Made by a program: the position numbers and the translations under genes. The notes below the pieces were generated by a model, which saw only the letters and a program-made list of their open reading frames with translations, made no database searches and was not told where the DNA came from. Positions 34,180 through 42,139 of a DNA stretch of 64,000 nt are shown here, one piece after another. Every line of letters starts with the position of its first letter. Within the stretch, counting starts at the first letter, position 1. Source of the stretch: Thalassospira profundimaris. GTDB taxonomy: Bacteria > Pseudomonadota > Alphaproteobacteria > Rhodospirillales > Thalassospiraceae. Location of the stretch: NCBI RefSeq assembly GCF_003326755.1, contig NZ_JPWH01000006.1, positions 179,626 to 243,625 on the forward strand, written 5' to 3'.

Positions 34180-35103
34180 ATGCAAATCTATCTGCCTATT
34201 GCCGAGATGTCGGTAAATGTTCTGCTTATTCTGGGTCTCGGCGGCGGTGTCGGATTTGTGTCCGGACTGTTCGGCGTGGGGGGTGGTTTTTTAATCACAC
34301 CACTTTTGATCTTTTTTGGCATTCCGCCTGCGGTTTCGGTGGCAACGGCTGCCAATCAGATCGTCGCCTCCTCGCTTTCCGGGGTGATTGTGCATTGGCG
34401 ACGCGGCAATGTGGATGTCAAAATGGGGCTGGTCCTGCTGGTGGGCGGCCTTGTTGGCTCGTCCTCCGGTGTCGGCGTTTTTGCCTGGCTGCGCTCTCTG
34501 GGGCAAATCGATCTGGTCATTTCGCTCTGTTATGTCGTTTTTCTCGGCACCATCGGCGGCATGATGATGATCGAGGCCTCGCGCGCCATTTTTCGTACCC
34601 GGCGCAAGGGCGGTGCGGTAAGACGCACCAAAAAGCACCAGCATGGCTTTTTTCACCGCCTGCCCCTCAAAGTCCGGTTTTATCGTTCCGGGCTTTATGT
34701 CAGTGCGCTTCTGCCGCTTCTGGTTGGTTTTTTTGTCGGTCTGCTGACGGCATTGATGGGGGTTGGTGGCGGTTTTGTCATGGTTCCGGCCATGATTTAT
34801 ATCCTCGGCATGCCCACCAGTGTCGTGATCGGCACCTCGCTGTTTCAAATCATTTTTGTCTCGGCCAACGTCACCATCCTGCAATCCATTCAGACCCATA
34901 CGGTGGATATTGCCCTGGCCTTGCTGCTGGTGGCCGGGGCGGTTGTCGGCGCACAATTTGGCGCGCGTTTTGGCGCGCGCATCAAGGCAGAATATCTGCG
35001 CGCCGGGCTGGCGGCGCTGGTGCTGGCCGTGTGTATCAAACTTGCCCTTGATCTTGTCATTACCCCCAACGATCTTTTCTCTGTCGCGCCGGGGAACCTG
35101 TAA
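34180..35103 (+). CDS. TauE/SafE family anion permease (sulfite exporter type)
   Basis: About 307 residues with eight or nine predicted helices in two repeats. Each repeat carries a Gly-rich motif: GLFGVGGGFLITP near the N-terminus and ALMGVGGGFVMVP in the second half. TauE/SafE proteins export sulfite, sulfoacetate or related sulfur anions. The ATG at 34180 (MQIYLPIAEMSVN) matches the usual start in relatives; the upstream TTG start would add an unlikely polar leader. No clear ribosome site is seen. The TIGR02186 gene overlaps the stop codon by one base, so they form one operon. Confidence 0.9.
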   Translation: MQIYLPIAEMSVNVLLILGLGGGVGFVSGLFGVGGGFLITPLLIFFGIPPAVSVATAANQIVASSLSGVIVHWRRGNVDVKMGLVLLVGGLVGSSSGVGVFAWLRSLGQIDLVISLCYVVFLGTIGGMMMIEASRAIFRTRRKGGAVRRTKKHQHGFFHRLPLKVRFYRSGLYVSALLPLLVGFFVGLLTALMGVGGGFVMVPAMIYILGMPTSVVIGTSLFQIIFVSANVTILQSIQTHTVDIALALLLVAGAVVGAQFGARFGARIKAEYLRAGLAALVLAVCIKLALDLVITPNDLFSVAPGNL

Positions 35104-35927
35104 TGATGAAGACCCGCCAAATGCCCGGTTCGTCGTTTTTCAATATTGCGACCAACCGGGAAACCATCCCCGATACCGCCCGCCTGCCTTTTTTGCTGGC
35201 CTGCCTGCTGATCTTTGCCTGGGTCGCATGGCACGTCAAACCGGCCAAGGCCGACCCGCTGGTGGTGGATCTGTCAAATCATCTGGTGGCAATCAGCACC
35301 GGTTTTACCGGTACGGATGTCCTGTTGTTTGGCGCGATTGAAAACAAGGGAGACGTGGTCATCACGGTCCGCGGGCCGGAACGCGACATGGTGGTGCGCC
35401 GCAAGGAACGCAAACTGGGCATTTGGGTCAACAGCCAAAGTGCATATTTGCGCAATGTGCCGACCTATTATGCCACGGCGGCAAGCCGCCCCATCGAACT
35501 GATTGCCAATGACAGGCTGTTTGCCTCCTATCATATCGGGCTGGAAAACCAGAATTTTGTCACCACGATGGAAGGCGATGATACCGACGACAGCCTGTAT
35601 CGCGATGCCCTGCTGCGCAACATGGAATATGTCGGGCTGTATAATGACAAACCCTCGAAAATCAGCTTCCTGTCAAACCAGCTCTTTCGCACCGACATTC
35701 ATTTCCCGGCCAACACACCCACCGGCACCTATGTGATCGATGTTTACCTGATCCGCGATGGCCGGATTGTCAGCATCAAAAGCACCCCGCTTGTGGTGTC
35801 AAAAACCGGTGTCAGCGCGGAAGTGTATGATTTTGCCCATCGTTATTCGGCCCTGTATGGCATTATTGCCGTCATTATTGCCGGTTTTGCCGGCTGGCTT
35901 GCCAGCGTTATTTTCCGCAAGAACTAA
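35103..35927 (+). CDS. TIGR02186 family membrane-anchored protein
   Basis: 274 residues. A hydrophobic segment near 28-46 (LPFLLACLLIFAWVAW) looks like a signal anchor. The middle forms a beta-rich periplasmic domain starting DPLVVDLSNHLVAISTGFTG. A C-terminal helix (about 247-268) and FRKN tail return to the cytoplasm. TIGR02186 is a conserved alphaproteobacterial family that commonly follows TauE/SafE genes; its biochemical role is not known. It may be a periplasmic partner of the permease. A second in-frame ATG follows one codon after the first. Confidence 0.88.
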   Translation: MMKTRQMPGSSFFNIATNRETIPDTARLPFLLACLLIFAWVAWHVKPAKADPLVVDLSNHLVAISTGFTGTDVLLFGAIENKGDVVITVRGPERDMVVRRKERKLGIWVNSQSAYLRNVPTYYATAASRPIELIANDRLFASYHIGLENQNFVTTMEGDDTDDSLYRDALLRNMEYVGLYNDKPSKISFLSNQLFRTDIHFPANTPTGTYVIDVYLIRDGRIVSIKSTPLVVSKTGVSAEVYDFAHRYSALYGIIAVIIAGFAGWLASVIFRKN

Positions 35928-35969
35928 CACATTGTTGGGCGCAGCACAGGTTGCAAAACACCCGTCATG

Positions 35970-35990
35970 ATTGCGTAAATCGCAATTTTT
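35970..35990 (+). terminator. terminator after the TauE-TIGR02186 operon
   Basis: ATTGCG (35970-35975) pairs with CGCAAT (35981-35986) around TAAAT. A run of five T follows directly (35986-35990). It begins 43 bases past the stop codon. The stem is short but the T run is clear. Confidence 0.55.
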
Positions 35991-36139
35991 GCAGGTCGCC
36001 ATGCAGCATTGCGTGCAAAAATGGCTTGGATATAGGCCGTCAGATGCGGCACAATTTAAAAAACACACATCACATGACAGCTCGCACGGGCACCCGTGCC
36101 GCATAACGGCTGTATCAATCTTTACAGGGCAGGAACCAC

Positions 36140-36640
36140 ATGAACACCAACAATGATGACCGGGAACTGCTGAGTTCAAACAACCGAACATTTCTGGTGG
36201 TCGTCGATGACAGCGACGAAATGACCAAGGCCCTGCGCTATGCCTGCCGCCGTGCGCAACATACAGGGGGCCGGGTTGCATTGCTCAGTGTGATCGAACC
36301 CGCCGAATTCCAGCACTGGATGGCAGTTGGCGACCTGATGCAGGAAGAAGCCCGCGAAAACGCCGAAAACCGGATTAACGAACTGGCCGGATATGTTCAT
36401 GAACAAACCGGTTTCATGCCGCTTTTGTTCATTCGCGAGGGCCGCATCAAGGACGAACTTCTGTCGGTACTCGAAGAAGAACAGATTTCCATTCTGGTGC
36501 TGGCCGCCAGTGCCAATAACGAAGGCCCCGGCCCCTTAATTACGGCCCTGACCAAAAGCGACGTAGTGGGCCAGTTGCGCCTGCCGCTTACCATCGTGCC
36601 AGCGGCCCTGTCGGACGCCGATATAGACGCCCTTAGCTGA
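36140..36640 (+). CDS. universal stress protein (UspA family)
   Basis: 166 residues, one Usp domain: RTFLVVVDDSDEMTKALRYA at the first strand and helix, then ISILVLAASANNEGPGPLI at the fourth strand. The classical ATP-binding motif G-x2-G-x9-G(S/T) is not evident, so it is probably the non-nucleotide UspA type. It follows the TauE-TIGR02186 pair on the same strand after 212 bp and a terminator, a neighbourhood I also recall in other alphaproteobacteria. It likely protects the cell under starvation or oxidative stress, but no specific partner is known. Confidence 0.9.
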   Translation: MNTNNDDRELLSSNNRTFLVVVDDSDEMTKALRYACRRAQHTGGRVALLSVIEPAEFQHWMAVGDLMQEEARENAENRINELAGYVHEQTGFMPLLFIREGRIKDELLSVLEEEQISILVLAASANNEGPGPLITALTKSDVVGQLRLPLTIVPAALSDADIDALS

Positions 36641-36677
36641 TCCACTGTTCGATCTGACTGACAATCCGGCGTATTGT

Positions 36678-36709
36678 AAAACGGCCTGATGACAAAAGTC
36701 AGGCCGTTT
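36678..36709. terminator. strong bidirectional terminator between usp and the TPR gene
   Basis: AAACGGCCTGA (36679-36689) pairs perfectly over 11 bases with TCAGGCCGTTT (36699-36709). The stop codon of the minus-strand TPR gene (36699-36701) forms the start of one arm. It serves both convergent genes. Confidence 0.85.
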
Positions 36710-39152
36710 GCTGTTCCAGAAAATCCATATAGGCATTAAAGGATTCCCGCTGCCCAAACAGCACATGTGACCGGGAGCGAATGGCCTGGGCAATTACCGA
36801 ACGGCGGCGTTTGTCGGTTGCCAGTGTCAGGGCGGTTTCAACATAATCGGCCGAATTATAGGCCACACAGTCAAAAACCGAGATTTGCCGATAACAGGTA
36901 TGGCTGCGCCGGGTGCGGGCCTCCTTGCCCGGCAATGTCACCAGCGGTACGCCCAGCCCCAAACAGTCAAAACCCAGCATCGCATCATTCCAGGCAGGGC
37001 TTTCCAGCACCACATCCACCGCGCCCAAAAGCGACAGCATCTCTGCCCGGTTGCGCACATTGACAAACCGCATCCGCCCCGCAACATCGCCATGACTGAT
37101 GGCAAATCGCCGCCCCCATGCCGCGTCCCAGGCATCCCGCGCCGGAGCAATCAATAACAGTTCCGCCGTTTCATCCAGACGCAGAATTTCGGCAATCAGC
37201 GGGTCAAAATCCGCACTGAGCACGTCAAGCGGCTGCGGGCACAAATAACTGTTGCGGTCTTCATCGATGCGCCATTGGCGTTGCAAATCGCGGGTGGTAT
37301 TTTCGGGCACATTGGGGGCTTCGCCATTCACAAACAGGCCCGGCAGGCGCACCAGTGTTTCACTATATCGGCTTTCCCCGCCTGCGGCTTCCCAGTCATC
37401 GGCAACAAAATGATAATCGATGTTTGAAAGCCCGGTTGTCGCCGCAATCCCGCCCCCGGCCACCTGCAACGGGGCCAGCCGCCAGCTTGCCAGCAACATG
37501 GTATAGGCATCGGCCTGGGCATCGACATAATGCAGCACATCAAATTCAAGGCCGGTAATCACGCGCGCGGAATGTTTCGGATCCAGCGGCAGGCGCACCA
37601 CCAGATCGGCATTGGCATCGATGCGCGATGTTATATCATCCTCGCCCAAAGGCGGGCGCACCACGGTAATATCAAACCGGTCCCGGTCCAGGGCAGCGAC
37701 AAAACCGGCAATCCAGCGGCCAATGCCGTTATTGCACATATTGGCCGATACAATGCCCAGCCGCACCTTGCGCCCCTTGGTCGAGGTCACATCCCCGAGC
37801 GACGGCACATCGGCATCGGCGGCAAGCTGCTCCCAATAGCGGCCAACGGCGCGCAACTGGTCATCCCCCTGGGGGCGAAGGGCTGCCCGCCACACCGGCG
37901 GGAACCGGGTTAATGTCACCGGGTCTATCCGGCCAGGAACCGGTACCGCGCCATGTTCATCGCCCGATAAAATGGCATCTTCGACAATATCGCGAACGAC
38001 TTCATCGTTCTGGGCGTTAATATCGACCGGAACTGGCGAAAATAGAAGCCGCCGCGCCGTACGAAACAGGGTTGCATCCTCACCATTGCGAATTTTGCGA
38101 TCAATGGTCTTTTGCAAAACCTCGTGCGCCATTTCGGCATCGGTCTGCTCGGACAATTCAACAGCCAGGCGGAAAACCGCATCATCGCCGCCCCCGGCAC
38201 CAATGGCTGCACCAAACCGCTCAACGGCCTCGTTATGACGGCCTGAAAGGCTTAATCCCTCGCCCATCATCAGCAACAATTCCGGGTCTTCGGGGTAACG
38301 GCGCACTAGCGGTTCAAGGGCGGCAATGGCTTCGGTGCCCTGCCCGGTACGCAAATTCAGCAAGGCCAGAGTACGGCGGGCAATTTCGGCATCGGGGTCC
38401 AGGGCCAGAACCTGGCGCAAACAATGCAGCGCCCCGGCAAACTGCCCCAGGCGAAACAGTGCCTCGCCATAGGCGGTCAGGGCCTTTTTATGGCCTGGCG
38501 ACAGGCGCAAGGCCCGCATCAGGGCATCACTGGCCGCAACCGTGCGCCCCTGATCAAGCAAAATCTGCCCCAGCAACACCAGCGCCATCACGATGTCATC
38601 GCGCAAAGACAGGGCGTGGCGGCATTCGGCCTCCGCCTGTGTCAAATCGCCGCAATCGCGCAGGCAGGCAGCATAATTGGCGTGGATATCGGCACTGTCG
38701 GGCGCAAGCGCCAACGCGGTTTCATAATTTTCCCGCGCATGGTCAAGGTCTCCAAGGTCGCGATAGGTATTGGCAAGGTTACAATAAAGGGCCGCCGAGT
38801 CCGGGCACAGGCGAATCGCCCGCTTGAACGCGCCAATGGCATCGCGATTTTTCCCGGCAGCCTTCAGGGCGCGGGCATGGTCATGCTGGATCTCGGCATT
38901 GCTGGCATCGGCAATTGCGGCACGGCCCATGCGTTCGGCGGCAATGTCAAACCGCCCCTGCTTTAACGCCACCAAACCGGCCAGATGCATGGGTTCAACC
39001 GCCTGCGGATAGGCAAGCGTCAACATGCGGCAGGCATCCTCGGCCTCCGCGAAATGACCGGCCTCGAACAAATCAAGGGCCGAATAAAACATCTCACCCA
39101 GGTCAGACAACGAATTTTCAACCATGCGATCAGAACGTATTTCGATATTCAT
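36699..39152 (-). CDS. TPR-repeat protein with O-GlcNAc-transferase-like C-terminus
   Basis: About 817 residues. Roughly nine tetratricopeptide repeats span about 15-340 (units such as AIRLCPDSAALYCNLANTYRDLGD and ALALAPDSADIHANYAACLR, each kept short here). After a linker, residues about 470-810 resemble the SPINDLY/OGT (GT41) catalytic region: LGIVSANMCNNGIGRWIAGF, PQPLDVLSADFDP and LGLGVPLVTLPGKEARTRRS. It may add a sugar to proteins or other acceptors in the cytoplasm. No Shine-Dalgarno is seen; ATGs at 39152 and 39125 are both possible. It stands alone with its own terminator. Confidence 0.78.
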   Translation of the reverse strand: MNIEIRSDRMVENSLSDLGEMFYSALDLFEAGHFAEAEDACRMLTLAYPQAVEPMHLAGLVALKQGRFDIAAERMGRAAIADASNAEIQHDHARALKAAGKNRDAIGAFKRAIRLCPDSAALYCNLANTYRDLGDLDHARENYETALALAPDSADIHANYAACLRDCGDLTQAEAECRHALSLRDDIVMALVLLGQILLDQGRTVAASDALMRALRLSPGHKKALTAYGEALFRLGQFAGALHCLRQVLALDPDAEIARRTLALLNLRTGQGTEAIAALEPLVRRYPEDPELLLMMGEGLSLSGRHNEAVERFGAAIGAGGGDDAVFRLAVELSEQTDAEMAHEVLQKTIDRKIRNGEDATLFRTARRLLFSPVPVDINAQNDEVVRDIVEDAILSGDEHGAVPVPGRIDPVTLTRFPPVWRAALRPQGDDQLRAVGRYWEQLAADADVPSLGDVTSTKGRKVRLGIVSANMCNNGIGRWIAGFVAALDRDRFDITVVRPPLGEDDITSRIDANADLVVRLPLDPKHSARVITGLEFDVLHYVDAQADAYTMLLASWRLAPLQVAGGGIAATTGLSNIDYHFVADDWEAAGGESRYSETLVRLPGLFVNGEAPNVPENTTRDLQRQWRIDEDRNSYLCPQPLDVLSADFDPLIAEILRLDETAELLLIAPARDAWDAAWGRRFAISHGDVAGRMRFVNVRNRAEMLSLLGAVDVVLESPAWNDAMLGFDCLGLGVPLVTLPGKEARTRRSHTCYRQISVFDCVAYNSADYVETALTLATDKRRRSVIAQAIRSRSHVLFGQRESFNAYMDFLEQQTA

Positions 39153-39230
39153 GCGCGAACAATAACGACCAAGCGTTAACAAACCACGCAAATCAGGCAG
39201 GCACAATCAAACAGATGGTTGCAGGGCAGA

Positions 39231-40169
39231 TCAACGATGATCTTTGCGCAGCTCAAGAATACCGTTTTGTGAAATACCAGCCTCAGCCGCGTTTAAAACT
39301 TTCCAGTTTTCCGTGGCGGGATTAATCAACCCGCCCTGCCGCAAACATTGCGCCAGCACCCCGTTTTCACGCAAAACCCTTAAACCACGATTCACCGCCG
39401 CTATAATTTCACTGGCCCGCGCATCCCTGGTCGATACCATAAAACGCTGCGATGCAGGCAAGGCCATCTTTACCCCCGGCACAGGCAGCAGCTTTTGCCC
39501 GTCCAGTTCGCGCATCATGCCGGGCTGCGGTGAAAATTCCAGCAGGGTAAAATCGACGCGGCCCTCACCAATCAGATGATACATCTGTGTTGTTGTACTG
39601 GCCGAAAAGACATAGGCCGGATTAATATTTTGCAATATCAACCAGTCCAGTCGCCAATTGGGGTTGGTTGTGGCCGTTAAATTGCGAAGGTCATCCAAAC
39701 TACGAACATTTCGCAGCAATGCATTATCCACCCGCCCATAAATCCCCTTAAACAGTTCGCCAGACCGTATAAAGGCGTCGCTTTTCAAAACCCGGTCATT
39801 ATGATCCATGTTGAAATCCCAGTCGGCCTTTATCGTCGCCAAACCGGTTTCGACCATAACCCTGCTGCGGGCGGAATTGGGCGATGCAATACCGATAACC
39901 CTGATATCCATGCCACCCGCTTTCAGGGCCTCGCGCAAGATCACATAATTGGTCAGTGAATTATTGCCATTATTGGGGCTTTTGCAGCCATCACAAAATC
40001 CGCCTGGATGCGGATCACGATAACATTGCTGAACATCACCAAGATCAATCGCGCGCACCGGCATAATCAGCGGGGCATCGGCCAGCGCATCATCGGCCCT
40101 GCCCCATACAAGCAACGCCAGTGCAACCGCAAGAATTTTACCACGGCCAGTGTTTAGCATCTGCAACAC
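39231..40169 (-). CDS. periplasmic substrate-binding protein, type 3-like
   Basis: 312 residues. A signal peptide (about 1-30: GKILAVALALLVWG, then DALA) precedes a binding-protein-like domain with NYVILREALKAGGMDIRVIG and LIGEGRVDFTLLEFSPQPGM. Two Cys pairs in QQCYRDPHPGGFCDGCKS are unusual and may form a disulfide or bind metal. No ABC permease or ATPase gene is nearby, so it may instead be a sensor or orphan. The GTG at 40169 has GAGGAA five bases upstream and is preferred to the ATG three codons later. Confidence 0.7.
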   Translation of the reverse strand: MLQMLNTGRGKILAVALALLVWGRADDALADAPLIMPVRAIDLGDVQQCYRDPHPGGFCDGCKSPNNGNNSLTNYVILREALKAGGMDIRVIGIASPNSARSRVMVETGLATIKADWDFNMDHNDRVLKSDAFIRSGELFKGIYGRVDNALLRNVRSLDDLRNLTATTNPNWRLDWLILQNINPAYVFSASTTTQMYHLIGEGRVDFTLLEFSPQPGMMRELDGQKLLPVPGVKMALPASQRFMVSTRDARASEIIAAVNRGLRVLRENGVLAQCLRQGGLINPATENWKVLNAAEAGISQNGILELRKDHR

Positions 40170-40375
40170 CGCATTTCCTCTCCCCTGAACCTGACGGCCG
40201 AATCAGAATTATATTTATTCATTTAGTATATGCGATACTGCACTTTTGCAGGGGATGGAAAATAACGCCGCCTGAAAAATTACAAAAACGAGCCTGCGTC
40301 AGGCAGACCCGTTTCCATTTCCCAAAAATGCCCTGTTCCCGGTTTTGAAAATACCGGACGAAATATCAGGAACCG

Positions 40376-41458
40376 TCAGGACTCATGCCGGTAATAGCGG
40401 CCAAACCGGTTGTCCAGAAAATCCTGCAGGGCAACCTGTTCCTGCTGAATATATCCCTTGCCCGGCAAGGTGCCGGTCAGAACCATATCCATCACCGCAC
40501 ACAGACCAGCCGACGTGGTGACCTGAATCGCCGACCAATCCCGCGGGCCGATGCGGGTGCCGTGCACCTTGCGAATGAAGTTTTCTTCACACAAATAACC
40601 ATCGCGCTCGCCCACGGCATCGGCGAAAATCACGATCACGTCCTGGCTGGTGACCGGCAGTGACTTTTCAAAAATATCCTTCATCAGTTCAGGCCGCTGG
40701 CCCAGGGCCAAATCCTCGATCAGGATTTTCAGAATTTCCTGATGGCCGGGATAGCGCACGGTTTTATAATCCAGGCTGTCTACCTTGCCTTCCAGCATGT
40801 CACACAGCGCACCCACGCCGCCCGATGTATTGAAGGCTTCATATTCCGTGCCATCAATGGTGAAACGTTCATATCCTTCAAGCGGCAGCACCTCAATGCG
40901 TTTGCCCTTATGGATCGCTTCACACGGGTTCAAATATTCATTGATCAAACCATCGGTTGACCAGGTCAGGTTATATTTCAAACGGTTGGTCGGGTTTTGC
41001 GGCAGGGCACCCACCCGCAGGCGCAGGCTACGCACCTTGTCAAACCGTTTAAACAGGTCATGCGCGGCAATGGAAATAAAGCCCGGTGCCAAACCACATT
41101 GCGGCACAAAGGCCCCATCGGCACCCTTGGAGATTTCGCGAATGGCGCGGGTGGTTTCAACATCCTCGGTCACGTCAAAATAGGAGGCCCCTATATCGCG
41201 TGCAACACGGGCAATCGCGACATTCAAATAAAACGGGCAAGTGGAAAGAATGGCATCATGGCCGCGCGCCACATCGCGCAGGGCGGCCTCGTCGGTCACA
41301 TCGACCGTCACCAGGGTGGCGGCATTGTCCGGTGCGCATACTTCCAGCATCTTGCCGTTGGAATCGGCCAGTGTCACCGCATAATCACCACTTTCACGGA
41401 GCATAACCGAAACAATACGCCCAATTTTGCCCGCACCCAGAACAAGTACTTTTTTCAT
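40376..41458 (-). CDS. saccharopine dehydrogenase family protein
   Basis: About 360 residues. The NAD(P)-binding start is MKKVLVLGAGKIGRIVSVML, and CPFYLNVAIARVARDIGASYFDVTEDV and QCGLAPGF are typical of the family (here split by turns). The C-terminal domain covers about 125-355. Relatives act in lysine catabolism or polyamine and lysine synthesis. GGGAG sits six bases before the ATG at 41458, and an ATG two codons upstream would leave no spacing. The Lrp-type regulator gene is divergent 158 bp away, which fits an inducible amino-acid catabolic enzyme, most simply of lysine. Confidence 0.85.
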   Translation of the reverse strand: MKKVLVLGAGKIGRIVSVMLRESGDYAVTLADSNGKMLEVCAPDNAATLVTVDVTDEAALRDVARGHDAILSTCPFYLNVAIARVARDIGASYFDVTEDVETTRAIREISKGADGAFVPQCGLAPGFISIAAHDLFKRFDKVRSLRLRVGALPQNPTNRLKYNLTWSTDGLINEYLNPCEAIHKGKRIEVLPLEGYERFTIDGTEYEAFNTSGGVGALCDMLEGKVDSLDYKTVRYPGHQEILKILIEDLALGQRPELMKDIFEKSLPVTSQDVIVIFADAVGERDGYLCEENFIRKVHGTRIGPRDWSAIQVTTSAGLCAVMDMVLTGTLPGKGYIQQEQVALQDFLDNRFGRYYRHES

Positions 41459-41511
41459 TGCCATCTCCCGATAAAATATGCCGCCTGATACAGCGGTCAT
41501 GGATTGTGGGT

Positions 41512-41525
41512 TTGAATAATTTCAA
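41512..41525. promoter_or_regulatory. AT-rich palindrome, candidate Lrp site
   Basis: TTGAATAATTTCAA has perfect TTGAA and TTCAA arms around TAAT. It lies 53 bp before the dehydrogenase gene and 91 bp before the Lrp gene, in their shared promoter. Lrp sites are AT-rich dyads, but the match is only by general form. Confidence 0.4.
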
Positions 41526-41616
41526 TCTTTCAATGCTCTGCCTCTGGACTGCCGGAAACAACCCGGCAATACTGTGGAAACGTCACAATTAACCATCATT
41601 TTCATGGGTATTTCCG

Positions 41617-42075
41617 TTGAAACGACAGCTAGATGACATTGACCGTCGCCTGATTGCCCGCCTGCAACAGGATGCCCGCCTGCCCACCGCCGCCCTGGCC
41701 CGTGATGTGGGCCTGTCGCGCAGTGCCGTGCAGGAGCGCCTCGAAAGATTGCAAAAAAGCCAGGTTATCCGGGGTTATTCGGTTATTTTGGGCGACGGGG
41801 CAAGTCCGCGCCTGTTGGCCGAGGTCATGATCCAGGTTGAACCGCAAAAATCCGCCGGTGTGGTGGCGGCCCTGCAAAAAATTACCGGCTGCATCCGCTG
41901 CCTGGCGATTTCCGGGGAATTTGACCTGATCGCCGAAATTTGCGCCGACACCCCCGAAGAACTGGACGCGCTTCTGGACCGTATCGGTACGCTGGCGGGA
42001 ATCAAGCGCACATCAAGCTCGATCATTCTTTCAACAAAGTTTGATCGCCGCCCGTCCCCCCAACCATTTTCCTAG
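41617..42075 (+). CDS. Lrp/AsnC-family transcriptional regulator
   Basis: 153 codons. The helix-turn-helix lies at about 18-50 (LPTAALARDVGLSRSAVQERL) and the RAM ligand-binding domain follows (AEVMIQVEPQKSAGVVAALQ, ISGEFDLIAEICADTPEEL). Such proteins sense amino acids. The start is taken as TTG at 41617 because the conserved LDDIDRRLIARLQQDARL follows at once; no in-frame ATG lies close. It probably controls the divergent saccharopine-dehydrogenase-like gene. The cyclase gene begins 64 bp downstream on the same strand. Confidence 0.88.
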   Translation: MKRQLDDIDRRLIARLQQDARLPTAALARDVGLSRSAVQERLERLQKSQVIRGYSVILGDGASPRLLAEVMIQVEPQKSAGVVAALQKITGCIRCLAISGEFDLIAEICADTPEELDALLDRIGTLAGIKRTSSSIILSTKFDRRPSPQPFS

Positions 42076-42139
42076 AATTTCCAGGTCACTGGACTTACTC
42101 TAACAATTCCCATCCCGTATCTGCCAGGGCCAGTCAGAC

